Below, in pieces: positions 43,094 to 51,524 of a DNA stretch of 64,000 nucleotides. This stretch comes from an uncultured Ferrovum sp. (lineage in GTDB: Bacteria > Pseudomonadota > Gammaproteobacteria > Burkholderiales > Ferrovaceae): NCBI GenBank assembly GCA_903893215.1, contig CAITLJ010000070.1, forward strand, positions 1 through 64,000. The letters run 5' to 3'. How positions within the stretch are numbered: position 1 is the first letter of the stretch; every line of letters starts with the position of its first letter. A program made the translations under genes and the position numbers. The notes under the pieces were generated by a model. It worked only from the letters and a program-made list of their open reading frames with translations. It did not search any database and had not been told where the DNA came from.

Positions 43094-44090
43094 AGGCGTC
43101 GTCACCACCACCCTTGCCGCCCATGATGATTTCGCCTTCTTCGGCCAAACGGTTTACCACGCTGATGATTTCTTTTTGCGCGGCTTCGACTTCGCTCACC
43201 TTGACCGGGCCGCGACCCTCCAGGTCTTCTTTCAGCGTTTCGGCAGCGCGCTTGGACATGTTACGCAGCACCTTGTCGCACAGCTGTTCCGGGGCACCGC
43301 GCAAGGCCACCACCAGCACGTCGGCGGACACGTCGCGCATCATGCGCTGGAATCCCTTGTCGTCGATGTTGATCAGGTCGTCGAAGGTGAACATTTCGTC
43401 GCGGATCTTTTCGGCCAGGGCTGGATCATGCGCCTCCAGGTTGGCCACCACCGAGGCTTCGTTGGCCTTGCCCATGAAGTTCATGATTTCTGCCGCCGCC
43501 TTGATACCGCCCAGCTTGGCCTTGCGGGTGGCATCGCCGCCGGCCAGCAGACGCGCCAGCACATCGTTGAGCTCCTTCAGGGCATTGGGTTGCACCCCGT
43601 CCAGCGTGGCGATGCGCAGGATGGTGTCGTTGCGCAGGCGCTCCGGAAAATTCGCCAGGATTTCGCTGGCATGGTCAGGGTCGAGATGCACCGCAATCGT
43701 TGCAATGATCTGCGGGTGCTCGTTCTTGATCAGCTCGGACACGGCGCCGGGGTCCATCCACTTCAGGCCGTCGATGCCGCTGGATTCGCCGCTGGCGAGG
43801 ATGCGGTCGATCAGGCCGGCAGCCTTGTCGTCACCCAGTGCCTTGCGCAGCACCTTGCGGATGTAATCCGACTGGTCCATGGCGGCCAGCGGGGAGAGCT
43901 CGCCCATCTCGCTCTTGAATTCGGTCACCGCGCCCTGGATATCCTCGCGGCTGACGTTGTTCAGCGTCGCCATGGCCGCACCCAGCTTCTGCACCTCGCG
44001 CGGGCCGAGAAACTTGAGGATCTCGGCCGCTTCATCCTCTCCCAGGGCCATCAGCAGGATGGCGCTCTTTGCGACTCCTTCATTGCTCAT
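43086..44090 (-). CDS. fliG: FliG, motor switch protein
   Basis: FliG (334 aa) contacts the stator and generates torque. Segments KSAILLMALGEDEAAEILKFLGPREVQKLGAAM, EHPQIIATIAVHLDPDHASEILANFPERLRNDTILRIATLDGV and the charged torque helix region (IRDEMFTFDDLINIDDKGFQRMMRDVSADVLVVALRGAPE) are conserved. Normal length. It lies between fliF and fliH. Confidence 0.97.
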   Translation of the reverse strand: MSNEGVAKSAILLMALGEDEAAEILKFLGPREVQKLGAAMATLNNVSREDIQGAVTEFKSEMGELSPLAAMDQSDYIRKVLRKALGDDKAAGLIDRILASGESSGIDGLKWMDPGAVSELIKNEHPQIIATIAVHLDPDHASEILANFPERLRNDTILRIATLDGVQPNALKELNDVLARLLAGGDATRKAKLGGIKAAAEIMNFMGKANEASVVANLEAHDPALAEKIRDEMFTFDDLINIDDKGFQRMMRDVSADVLVVALRGAPEQLCDKVLRNMSKRAAETLKEDLEGRGPVKVSEVEAAQKEIISVVNRLAEEGEIIMGGKGGGDDAYV

Positions 44091-44100
44091 TGTCGCGGCC

Positions 44101-45810
44101 TCAACCGTTGACCCAGCCGCGCAACACGGTGGCCATCAATTTGGGATCTTCCTTCGCCATGACTTTCAGCTGCTCGATATCTAGCTGCAGGGGGTCTTTC
44201 TGCTGGTCCGCCGGGGCTTCAGTCAATGCCGCCATCGCAGCTTGCACCCGCTCGCTGCTGCCAAGCGCGCGCAGTTCGTCGCTGTCGCCTTCCACCACGT
44301 CAAGGCCTTCGCGCTGGGCGCGGGTGGCCGGCGTTTCCGGTTCGATGGTGCCATTGATCTTGCGGAAGGCTGGCCGGATGTAACCAAACCACAGGTAGCC
44401 GACCACCCCGGCCAGCAACAGCCAACGCCCGATGTCCTTGGCCAGTTCAATGTTGTCCGGGTTTTTCCAGAATGGCAGTTCTGCCGCGGGCGGCACCTTT
44501 TCGGTCGCATTGAACGGCGCATTGACCAGGTTCACCACGTCGCCGCGCGTCTTGTCGAAACCCACCGCGTTTTGCACCAGTTGCAGCATCTGCGCGTTCT
44601 CGGCCGGCGTGAGTGGACGTGAGGTCACCTTGCCCTTGGCGTCGACTTCCTGCTTGTTGTTGACCACCACTGCCACCGACAGCCGCTTCACGCTACCCGC
44701 CGGGCGCTGGGTATAGATCAGCGATTTGTCGACTTCATAATTGGTGGTGGATTCCTTGTTGTCGTTGCTCGGCACCGGGGTGGCCGGGGCTGGGGCGGCG
44801 GTCTTGGCGGCCGTGATCGGCGCCTTGGCGTCGGCGGGCGGCTGATTGGTCAGCGCGCCCGGCACACCGCCGTCCTTAGTGCCGTCCGTGCTGTGTGATT
44901 CGGTGCTCTGCTGGCTGCGCACGGCAGCGGCGGTGGGGTCCTGGTTGGGCTTGAACACCTCGTCGGCTTTTTCACCGCGGGTGAAATCCAGTTCGGCGGT
45001 CACCTGGGCACGCACATTTTCCATACCAAGCAAGGGGCCGAGGATATTTTCGACGCGTCGCGTCAGGCCCTGTTCCACATCACGCACGTATTTCAGTTGC
45101 GATTCATCGAGCGCGGAGTTCTCGTCGCGCGGGGCGTCGCTGAGCAGGCTGCCGGACTGGTCGACCACGCTGACGTTCTTTGGCGGCAGGTCCGGCACGC
45201 TGTTGGAGACCAGATGCACGATGGCAGAGACCTGGCCGCGATCGAGCGTACGGCCGCCACGCAGTGTCAGCATCACCGACGCGGTCGGTTTTTCCTGATC
45301 CTTCAGGAACACCGACGGTTTGGCCAGTCCCAGATGCACCCGGGCGGTTTCTACGGCAGCCAGGGCCTGGATGGTACGGGCCAGTTCACCTTCCAGGCCG
45401 CGCTGATAGTTGACCTGCTCCTGAAACTGGCTGGTGCCGAGTTTTTGCGTTTCCATCAATTCGAAGCCCACCGTGCCGCCCTTGGGCAGGCCCTGCTGGG
45501 CGAGCTGCAGGCGCGCCTCGTGGACTTTTGCCGAAGGCACCAGGATGGCGCCGCCGTCGGTGAACTTGTAAGGCACATTCATCTGTTGCAGGGCGGCGAT
45601 GATGGCACCGCCGTCGCGGTCGCTCAGGTTGCCATACAGCACTTTCATGTCTGGCTGCTGGTTGTACATCCAGGCCGCGATCACCAGGGCGATTGCGGCA
45701 GCCAGCGTCACGAACGCACCCAGCTTGGGGCTGTTCAGCACCTCCGACACCATGGAAGGCTTCGCCGGTGGCGTAGCCTGGTCGGCGGTCAGCAGGTCGG
45801 TGTCAGCCAT
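44101..45810 (-). CDS. fliF: FliF, MS-ring protein
   Basis: FliF (569 aa) forms the MS ring, the first structure built. Two membrane segments flank a large periplasmic region: one near 30-50 (GAFVTLAAAIALVIAAWMY), the other near 460-480 (IGRWLLLAGVVGYLWFGYI). The YscJ-type core (VLYGNLSDRDGGAIIAALQQMNVPYKFTDGGAILVP) is typical, and the C-terminal tail for FliG binding is present. The ATG at 45810 is chosen over 45888. A shared FlhDC box lies upstream. Confidence 0.96.
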   Translation of the reverse strand: MADTDLLTADQATPPAKPSMVSEVLNSPKLGAFVTLAAAIALVIAAWMYNQQPDMKVLYGNLSDRDGGAIIAALQQMNVPYKFTDGGAILVPSAKVHEARLQLAQQGLPKGGTVGFELMETQKLGTSQFQEQVNYQRGLEGELARTIQALAAVETARVHLGLAKPSVFLKDQEKPTASVMLTLRGGRTLDRGQVSAIVHLVSNSVPDLPPKNVSVVDQSGSLLSDAPRDENSALDESQLKYVRDVEQGLTRRVENILGPLLGMENVRAQVTAELDFTRGEKADEVFKPNQDPTAAAVRSQQSTESHSTDGTKDGGVPGALTNQPPADAKAPITAAKTAAPAPATPVPSNDNKESTTNYEVDKSLIYTQRPAGSVKRLSVAVVVNNKQEVDAKGKVTSRPLTPAENAQMLQLVQNAVGFDKTRGDVVNLVNAPFNATEKVPPAAELPFWKNPDNIELAKDIGRWLLLAGVVGYLWFGYIRPAFRKINGTIEPETPATRAQREGLDVVEGDSDELRALGSSERVQAAMAALTEAPADQQKDPLQLDIEQLKVMAKEDPKLMATVLRGWVNG

Positions 45811-45890
45811 ACGTTTGGAGCCCTGTGAGGTTGGCGGTGATCGGATGTGGCAGGTGATGCAGGCAGCCGGAATGCGCTGGTCATGCACCC

Positions 45891-45984
45891 AGTATGCTCA
45901 GCGCGCCATTGCACCAAAGCAGCAATAAACCCCCCGGAAGTGCGTTTATTCGCGGTGCAGAAGGCTTGCCCGCGCGCGTAGAGT
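45891..45984. promoter_or_regulatory. Predicted divergent FlhDC box and class II promoters of fliF and fliE
   Basis: Half-sites AAAGC-AGC-AATAAAC (45916-45930) and GTTTATT-CGC-GGTGC (45944-45958) form an inverted pair of the same 27-nt core span as at flgA/flgB. A TAGAGT -10 lies at 45979-45984 toward fliE (35 nt from the inner edge) and CATACT at 45896-45891 toward fliF (34 nt). Confidence 0.65.
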
Positions 45985-46021
45985 GCAGGCAATCGCATCC
46001 CAATCACGCGGAGTCCGCTTC

Positions 46022-46477
46022 ATGGCCATCAACAGCATCGGGTCCAGTCCTGCCGCCGGCATCGACAACGTGCTCGCGCAGTTGCGCATGGCACAGGCGC
46101 GCACCCAGAGCGGACTGGGTACCGCAGCCAGTGGATCAGCAGCGGCCGGACAGGCGGCGCAGGGCGCCCAGGGTGTGCAGGCCGGCAGCGGCGTGCTGCG
46201 CGGACGCCTCAGCCTGTCCGATGACAGCGCCCAGGGGGTGGGCGCCGCCGGTGGTGGCAGTTTCGTGAATGCCCTGCAGGCCTCGCTTGCCCAGGTCAAT
46301 TCCAGCCAGCAGCAGGCCGCCAAGCTCGGTCAGGCTTTCGAGAAAGGCGAGGGTAACGTCGACCTGCAGGACGTGATGGTGGCCATGCAGAAGGCCAATG
46401 TGAGCTTTCAGGGGGCGGTACAGGTGCGCAACCGGCTGGTGTCGGCCTACCACGACATCATGAACATGCAGATCTGA
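46022..46477 (+). CDS. fliE: FliE, MS ring-rod junction protein
   Basis: FliE (151 aa) connects the MS ring to the rod and is the first rod protein exported. The C-terminal conserved part (FVNALQASLAQVNSSQQQAAKLGQAFEKGEGNVDLQDVMVAMQKANVSFQGAVQVRNRLVSAYHDIMNMQI) is clear. The N-terminal half is Ala/Gly/Gln-rich. The ATG at 46022 is preferred to the in-frame position 45983. It stands alone, opposite fliF. Confidence 0.95.
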   Translation: MAINSIGSSPAAGIDNVLAQLRMAQARTQSGLGTAASGSAAAGQAAQGAQGVQAGSGVLRGRLSLSDDSAQGVGAAGGGSFVNALQASLAQVNSSQQQAAKLGQAFEKGEGNVDLQDVMVAMQKANVSFQGAVQVRNRLVSAYHDIMNMQI

Positions 46478-46490
46478 ACCTGCCGGATAT

Positions 46491-47264
46491 TCAGGGACGC
46501 ACGTTGCGGGCGCGCAGGCTGGTGCGTTCGGCATGGATCACGAAGCGGCGGATCAACTGCTCGGCCGAACCGCTCAGGTTTTCGAAGGCGCACCCGTAGC
46601 GCCACGCATTGTCGCCGGTGGGCAGGGTCCACGTCTCGCGCGAACGTACCAGCAGGCTGAGCGACACGCTTTCCAGCGGGCCCAACTCCAGTCGCACACC
46701 GACCAGCACGTCGCCGATCGTGAATTCGTGGCCGCCGTCTTCCACCACCAGTGACAGGCCGCCACCGCTCAGGTCGACCACCCGGAAGGGACGGAGCGCC
46801 TGCTCGGCGCTGTCTCCCAGGAACACGATCGGCGCCCGGCCACCGCTCATCGGCATGCGGAAGTTTTCGCGCCGCTGACGGCGCAGCACCAGATGCGGCC
46901 ACTCGGTTTCGAGGATCAGGCGTCCTTCCAGGATGCGGAGCGAGCGCACCTTGGCGATGAAGCGAACCGTCACCCGCTCCACCAGCACGATGCAATCCAC
47001 CTGCTCCTGACTGGCCAGCGGCATGAAATCGATGTCATCGTCGGCGCCGGTCAGCACCAATGCACTGCCAGCGCGGACTTCGGTGAGTTCGCCCACGGCG
47101 CGGCGGTCGTTGCCCGCACCGCGCAGCGCCACCGGCTGCCTTTCGATGCAGGCCGAGTTGAACAGGGCTTCCACCGCCTTGGGGGTACGAATCGCGTATT
47201 GCTTGAGGTCCTCTTCGCTGATCGGATTCAGATCGGCATCGAGAGGCACGGGAAAACGGATCAT
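46491..47264 (-). CDS. ycgR: YcgR-like PilZ domain protein (c-di-GMP flagellar brake)
   Basis: A 257-residue YcgR-family protein. In the family, c-di-GMP binding makes the protein act on MotA/FliG and slow the motor. An N-terminal YcgR domain (about 10-120) is followed by a PilZ domain with the c-di-GMP motifs RRQRR-ENFR (128-136) and DLSGGG (164-169). Start 47264 overlaps the FlhB-like gene by ATGA. Last gene of the fliS-fliT-fliK-like-fhlB-ycgR unit. Confidence 0.9.
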   Translation of the reverse strand: MIRFPVPLDADLNPISEEDLKQYAIRTPKAVEALFNSACIERQPVALRGAGNDRRAVGELTEVRAGSALVLTGADDDIDFMPLASQEQVDCIVLVERVTVRFIAKVRSLRILEGRLILETEWPHLVLRRQRRENFRMPMSGGRAPIVFLGDSAEQALRPFRVVDLSGGGLSLVVEDGGHEFTIGDVLVGVRLELGPLESVSLSLLVRSRETWTLPTGDNAWRYGCAFENLSGSAEQLIRRFVIHAERTSLRARNVRP

Positions 47265-47608
47265 GGAACGTCGTGCTCCGGTAGGGAGAGAACAGGCGGT
47301 GCGTCGCCCGAGTGTATCAAGCCTGCGTCGAGACGGTGTAGCCAGGCCAGCAATTCGGCCACGGCCAGGTAGAGCTCGGTCGGAATGTGGGCATCGAGAT
47401 CGAGTTTCATCAGCAACGAGAGCAGTTCGCGTGATTCATGCACATACACGCCGCTGGCGCGCGCGCGCTCCAGGATGGCATCCGCCACCAGTCCATAGCC
47501 CTTGGCCACCACCTGCGGTGGACCGCGGCCAGGGTCGTAGGCGAGGGCAATGGCCTGCTGGTGGGCACGGATCTGCGCTTCGGGCGGGGGCGATTGCCGA
47601 TCGGTCAT
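47261..47608 (-). CDS. FlhB C-terminal domain homologue (FhlB/EscU-type)
   Basis: A 115-residue protein matching only the cytoplasmic FlhB domain: AIALAYDPGRGPPQVVAKGYGLVADAILERARASGVYVHESRELLSLLMKLDLDAHIPTELYLAVAELLAWL. It has no membrane segments and no NPTH cleavage motif. Such stand-alone proteins are found beside FliK-like genes in several proteobacteria and may adjust the substrate switch. It overlaps both neighbours by 4 nt. Confidence 0.9.
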   Translation of the reverse strand: MTDRQSPPPEAQIRAHQQAIALAYDPGRGPPQVVAKGYGLVADAILERARASGVYVHESRELLSLLMKLDLDAHIPTELYLAVAELLAWLHRLDAGLIHSGDAPPVLSLPEHDVP

Positions 47609-48660
47609 TGCACGATGTCCAGCGCATGACCGCCTGCTTCGGTATTCACGCGCAGGCTTTCGGGGCGCAGGCCGGCTTCGCCAAGCGCCTGACCAAGGGC
47701 GGGCAGGCCCTGGCGCAAGGTGCTGGCGCTACCCGCATGGGTCAGCAACTGCACCCGGCAGCCGCTGGCAGACCAGTGGATCTCGGCCCGCACTTCACCC
47801 AGGTGGGGCAACTGCAGGCGCAAGGTACTTGTCCAGCCAGCGCTTGCCAGGCTGCGGGCTTCGCTGGCTGACCTCCGATCCTCGTCGGTGTGGTCGCTCG
47901 GGGCATGTTCCGGCAGGGTAGACCGGATGGATTCGTTGATCTGCAGCAGGGGATGGGCGCTGAGTTGCACCATCTGGCCGGGCCAGGCCTGTACGTTCCA
48001 GTGCACCACCTGTGTGTCGATCGCCTGCAGTTGCTGATGCACGAGTGGCACCGCCAGCGGATGCACGATATTGGCATCCACGGCGGTATGGTTGGTGGCT
48101 CTGCTCTGGATGCCGTTGGTGGCACTGCTGTCGATGCCGTTGGTGGAGCCGGTCTGGCTGGCGCTGGTGGGGCCGCTCCCGATAACGCTGGCGGGCAGGG
48201 CCGACGGGTGCAGTGCTGGCAGTTGTGCCTGAGGTTCCTGCGCAATCGCGGACTGGTCGCGCGCACCGGTCACCCACTCCAGCAGGTGCGCCTCGTAGAA
48301 CAGGCCGCTGCTGGCGAGTGCCTGTTGCAAGCCTTGCGCCAGGGCAGTCGTGCCAATGCTGGCAGGGACGGGAGGGGCGGGCAGCAAGGGACGCAACGCC
48401 GGGTGATTGGCCGCACCAGGCGTGCCATCGCTGGTCGGCAGGGGAAGGGCGGCGGTGCCCACGGCCTTGCCGGGTGTGGCGCCTTGGTCGGGCAGGCGAT
48501 CCAGTGCCTGCAGCAGCCGCGCGGTGTCCGACAGGCGGGTGTCGGCTGCGGTGGCTGCTGCGTCCGTATCGGCGCTCGGTGCTGACGGATCCGCAGCCTT
48601 GCGTTGGGCACCGACCACCTTCACGGCGCCCACGGCAGTGACCGCGGAAAGAGGGGACAT
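47605..48660 (-). CDS. Second FliK-like hook-length control protein
   Basis: A 351-residue protein with a C-terminal Flg_hook-type domain (LRLQLPHLGEVRAEIHWSASGCRVQLLTHAGSASTLRQGLPALGQALGEAGLRPESLRVN). The N-terminal part is Ala/Thr/Pro-rich and has an 8-residue repeat at 48094-48189. It is in an overlapping pair with the FlhB-like gene. It could be an export-switch helper rather than the hook ruler, because the larger fliK lies in the fliJ-fliL cluster. Confidence 0.85.
   Translation of the reverse strand: MSPLSAVTAVGAVKVVGAQRKAADPSAPSADTDAAATAADTRLSDTARLLQALDRLPDQGATPGKAVGTAALPLPTSDGTPGAANHPALRPLLPAPPVPASIGTTALAQGLQQALASSGLFYEAHLLEWVTGARDQSAIAQEPQAQLPALHPSALPASVIGSGPTSASQTGSTNGIDSSATNGIQSRATNHTAVDANIVHPLAVPLVHQQLQAIDTQVVHWNVQAWPGQMVQLSAHPLLQINESIRSTLPEHAPSDHTDEDRRSASEARSLASAGWTSTLRLQLPHLGEVRAEIHWSASGCRVQLLTHAGSASTLRQGLPALGQALGEAGLRPESLRVNTEAGGHALDIVQ
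48094..48189 (-). repeat. Four imperfect 24-bp repeats in the second fliK-like gene
   Basis: Units of 24 bp begin at 48094, 48118, 48142 and 48166 and encode SVIGSGPT, SASQTGST, NGIDSSAT and NGIQSRAT. The first two units (plus coordinates) are nearly identical, which indicates recent duplication. Confidence 0.85.
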
Positions 48661-48666
48661 GTTGGC

Positions 48667-49008
48667 TTAATGCAGGCCCGGACCGTAGGCCTTGTTGAGT
48701 TTCTGCTGCTGGTTGGCACGGCCGATCAGTTGCTGCAACTCGTCCATCCAGGGCTGGGTGACTGCACGGATTGCTGCATCATCCGCCAGGATCTGTTTGA
48801 GCAGCAGCAATTTGTCACGTTTCAATTCCTCCGGCAATTCAACATCCGGTTCGCGCGCCATCAGGGTGTGCGTGAGCGGGCGACACTGGTTTTCCAGGTC
48901 GCGCAGGGTCTCCCAGTTGCGGGTATTGGCGGCCTCCACCATCGCACTCATCAGACGTGCGATGCCGGAGTACAGCTGCATGATTTCGTTCGGGGCCAAC
49001 GCAACCAT
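48667..49008 (-). CDS. fliT: FliT, FliD export chaperone
   Basis: FliT (113 aa) is a small helical chaperone for the filament cap FliD, and in some bacteria also an anti-FlhDC factor. FliT-type pattern: YSGIARLMSAMVEAANTRNWETLRDLENQCRPLTHTL and LLLLKQILADDAAIRAVTQPWMDELQQLI. It starts where fliS stops (TGATG), so translation is coupled. Confidence 0.9.
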   Translation of the reverse strand: MVALAPNEIMQLYSGIARLMSAMVEAANTRNWETLRDLENQCRPLTHTLMAREPDVELPEELKRDKLLLLKQILADDAAIRAVTQPWMDELQQLIGRANQQQKLNKAYGPGLH

Positions 49009-49445
49009 CAGGCGGTGGCCTGCAGTTCGGCATTGGCTCCGATGTTGGCACGTCGGCTGGGGGCGATCTGGCGCCAGGCGCCTTCCAGTTCGGCAAGCAG
49101 GCGATCTGTCTCGCGCAGGGCACTGGGGTCGTTGTTCATGTTGCCTTCGGTGAGCCGCCGCGCCATGTAGTCATAGAGGGCAGCAAGTCGGTCGGCCATT
49201 TCCGGATTGGCATCCCAGCTGAGGCTGGCATTCAGCCCCTCCACGATGATCGACACGGCGCGGCTGATCGACTCACCCTTGCGTGCGATGTCGCCTTGCT
49301 CGAGCGCAAACAGCGCCTTCGAGATCGATACGCGGGCGCCTTCGAACAGCATCTGGATCAGTTTGTGTGGATCGGCAGCCATCACGCCAGTCTCCACGCC
49401 AGTGTGTTCATAGGCACGCGTGCCAAATTTCGAGGGTCCAAACAT
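49008..49445 (-). CDS. fliS: FliS, flagellin export chaperone
   Basis: FliS (145 aa) binds flagellin in the cytoplasm. Conserved FliS core: VETGVMAADPHKLIQMLFEGARVSISKALFALEQGDIARKGESISRAVSIIVEGLNASLSWD and LYDYMARRLTEGNMNNDPSALRETDRLLAELEGAWRQI. The ATG at 49445 follows GGAG. The frame continues to 49685, but that part is not FliS-like. A sigma-28-like promoter lies at 49578-49605. Confidence 0.95.
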   Translation of the reverse strand: MFGPSKFGTRAYEHTGVETGVMAADPHKLIQMLFEGARVSISKALFALEQGDIARKGESISRAVSIIVEGLNASLSWDANPEMADRLAALYDYMARRLTEGNMNNDPSALRETDRLLAELEGAWRQIAPSRRANIGANAELQATA

Positions 49446-49577
49446 GTCGATGGCTCCGTGTTGTTGGACGGGCCTTGCATGCTGCGGGTGGGGTTCATGT
49501 TCGCTGCCTTCCGATGAATTCGTCTTAACCGGCGGCCGCTGCTGCACCTCACCCGGGCATGCTGCCCAGATGAATGC

Positions 49578-49605
49578 TTTACGGCCGCCAGACTCTGCAA
49601 CTTGA
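49578..49605 (-). promoter_or_regulatory. Possible sigma-28 promoter of fliS-fliT operon
   Basis: On the minus strand TCAAGTTG (49605-49598), a 12-nt spacer, GCCGTAAA (49585-49578). The -10 equals that of flhDC; the spacer is one base longer than the other sites. It lies 133 nt before the fliS ATG. Confidence 0.45.
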
Positions 49606-49783
49606 ACTGCAGGACGGATTCTCCGCGTGCCGTTGTTGTTTCCTGCGGGCGATGAAGGTGGAAAAACCCCGGTATTTCCCGGCACGGCATATAAGGCGGA
49701 AACCAGTCCTTATTTTGACGATGGCGCACTTGTAGGATGTTTTAGGCTTGACACGGGCCAGAAAGATTTTTCAGGTGCCGGTT

Positions 49784-49810
49784 TAAAGTTCTCCCACAGG
49801 TCTCCGTTAT
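49784..49810 (+). promoter_or_regulatory. Predicted sigma-28 promoter of flagellin
   Basis: TAAAGTTC at 49784-49791, an 11-nt spacer, TCCGTTAT at 49803-49810. The gene starts about 120 nt downstream behind AGGAG at 49917-49921. Confidence 0.8.
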
Positions 49811-49929
49811 GGCTTACATCGGCGCTCATTGACCGTCGAACTTAAAGCGCGGCGAACCCGGTCCCACACTGCGGACCCCGCCGGAACCCCTGAACAGGGC
49901 TTGTTTTAGCAAGACTAGGAGACTTACAA

Positions 49930-51405
49930 ATGGCTTCATACATCAGCACCAACTACGCTTCGCTGCAGGCCCAGTACAACCTGAGCAAGTCGCAGGGTTC
50001 CCTGAACACCTCGTTGCAGCGCCTGTCGTCCGGCCTGCGTATCAACACCGCAGCCGACGACGCTGCCGGCCTGGCGATTTCGGACCGCATGACCTCGCAG
50101 ATCAACGGCCTGAACCAGGCCGGCCGCAATGCCAACGACGGCATCTCGCTGGCACAGACCGCCGACGGCGCGCTGAGCGCGGTGAGCGACAACCTGCAGC
50201 GCATCCGCCAGCTGGCAGTGCAGTCCGCCAACAGCACCAACAGCGCCGGCGACCGCGCCTCGCTGAATGCGGAAGCACAATCGCTGCTGGGTGAAATCCA
50301 GCGCGTGTCGGGCACCACCCAGTTCAACGGTCTGAACCTGCTGGACGGCTCCTTCAGCGGTGCCCAGTTCCAGGTGGGTGCCAACGCCAACCAGACGATC
50401 GGTGTCAGCCTGCAGGGCGCCACCCTGAACACGCTGGGCAGCTATGGCGGTACCAGCACCCTGTCGGGTGGTGTAAGCACAGCGCTGACGGCTGCGCAGA
50501 CCATCAGCATCAATGGCACCAAAATCGGCGCATCGGTGGCAGGCCCGCTGGGCGCCACCGATGGCCAGGGCGCTTCCACGGCTTTTTCCGTGGCTGCCGC
50601 GATCAATGCGCAAACTTCCAACACGGGTGTCTCGGCAACGGCGACCACCACCGTGAACGGTGGTACCACTGCCAGCGCACCGTCCGCCTTCGGCGCGTTG
50701 AATTCGGGTGACCTGCTGATCAACGGCCACCAGGTGGGCGCCATCGCTGCGGGTACCGATGCCGTCTCGCAGGGTGCCAACGTGTCGTCTGCAATCAATG
50801 CCATCTCGGCACAATCGGGCGTCACCGCCACCTACGACAACACCACCGGCGCGGTGACCCTCTCTGCAGCCGATGGTCGCGACGTGAATGTGTCGTACTC
50901 GGCATCGGCAACCACGGCTGCCGCCACCGAAACCGGTCTTGGCACCTTCAGTACCACCGGCACCACTTACCACGGTGAACTCACGCTGACGTCCTCCGCT
51001 GCGTTCTCCTTGGCCAATGACGGTACCACCGCCACCAATGGCCTGACCAACGTCGGTCTGGACAGCACGGATTTCAGCGCCACGCAGACCAACCTGACCA
51101 AGGTCGACCTGAGCACTGCCAGTGGCGCCAACAGCGCACTGAGCGTGCTCGACGCCGCCATCAGCCAGGTGGACAGCCAGCGTGCCACGCTGGGTGCTAC
51201 GCAGAACCGGTTCCAGTCGACCATCAGCAACCTGCAACAGACGTCGACCAACCTCAGCACCGCCCGCAGCCGCATCCGCGACACCGACTTTGCCGCGGAG
51301 ACTGCCAACCTGTCGCAAGCGCAGATCCTGCAGCAGGCTGGTACCGCCATGTTGACCCAGGCCAACAGCCTGCCCAACTCGGTGCTGTCGCTGCTGAAGG
51401 GCTGA
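49930..51405 (+). CDS. fliC: Flagellin
   Basis: Flagellin (491 aa), the filament subunit. N-terminal D0/D1 (MASYISTNYASLQAQYNLSKSQGSLNTSLQRLSSGLRINTAADDAAGLAIS) and C-terminal D1/D0 (SRIRDTDFAAETANLSQAQILQQAGTAMLTQANSLPNSVLSLLKG) are conserved. The central part (about 165-390) is Thr/Ser/Ala-rich with many possible O-glycosylation sites, fitting the glycan genes downstream. It is the only flagellin in the window. Promoter at 49784. Confidence 0.98.
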   Translation: MASYISTNYASLQAQYNLSKSQGSLNTSLQRLSSGLRINTAADDAAGLAISDRMTSQINGLNQAGRNANDGISLAQTADGALSAVSDNLQRIRQLAVQSANSTNSAGDRASLNAEAQSLLGEIQRVSGTTQFNGLNLLDGSFSGAQFQVGANANQTIGVSLQGATLNTLGSYGGTSTLSGGVSTALTAAQTISINGTKIGASVAGPLGATDGQGASTAFSVAAAINAQTSNTGVSATATTTVNGGTTASAPSAFGALNSGDLLINGHQVGAIAAGTDAVSQGANVSSAINAISAQSGVTATYDNTTGAVTLSAADGRDVNVSYSASATTAAATETGLGTFSTTGTTYHGELTLTSSAAFSLANDGTTATNGLTNVGLDSTDFSATQTNLTKVDLSTASGANSALSVLDAAISQVDSQRATLGATQNRFQSTISNLQQTSTNLSTARSRIRDTDFAAETANLSQAQILQQAGTAMLTQANSLPNSVLSLLKG

Positions 51406-51433
51406 TCGATGGCGCCTGGCGCTTAAAGCAACT

Positions 51434-51463
51434 GGCGCCGGGAACCCCGAGGTTCCCGGCGCC
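51434..51463 (+). terminator. Hairpin after flagellin gene
   Basis: GGCGCCGGGAACC (51434-51446), loop CCGA, GGTTCCCGGCGCC (51451-51463): a perfect 13-bp stem 29 nt after the fliC stop. No U-tract. It probably protects or partly ends the abundant flagellin mRNA before flaG. Confidence 0.7.
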
Positions 51464-51524
51464 GGATGCCTTCTGATGCAATTTGCATGAGCGGGCACCA
51501 GATGTAGTCATGGAGTACCTAGTC

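Larger units (their letters stand above)
49446..49929. other. Intergenic control region between fliS and flagellin
   Basis: 484 bp between divergent fliS and fliC. It contains the fliC sigma-28 promoter (49784-49810) and a weaker sigma-28 match for fliS (49578-49605). Open frames here overlap the untranslated leaders and have no family resemblance. The fliC leader is about 110 nt long. Confidence 0.7.

Noticed and set aside
49691-49713. ATAAGG-N11-CCTTAT between fliS and fliC as a fourth FlhDC box
   Set aside because: The core span is shorter than in the three accepted boxes, the outer AAAGC-type segments are missing, and no -10 lies at 34 nt on either side.
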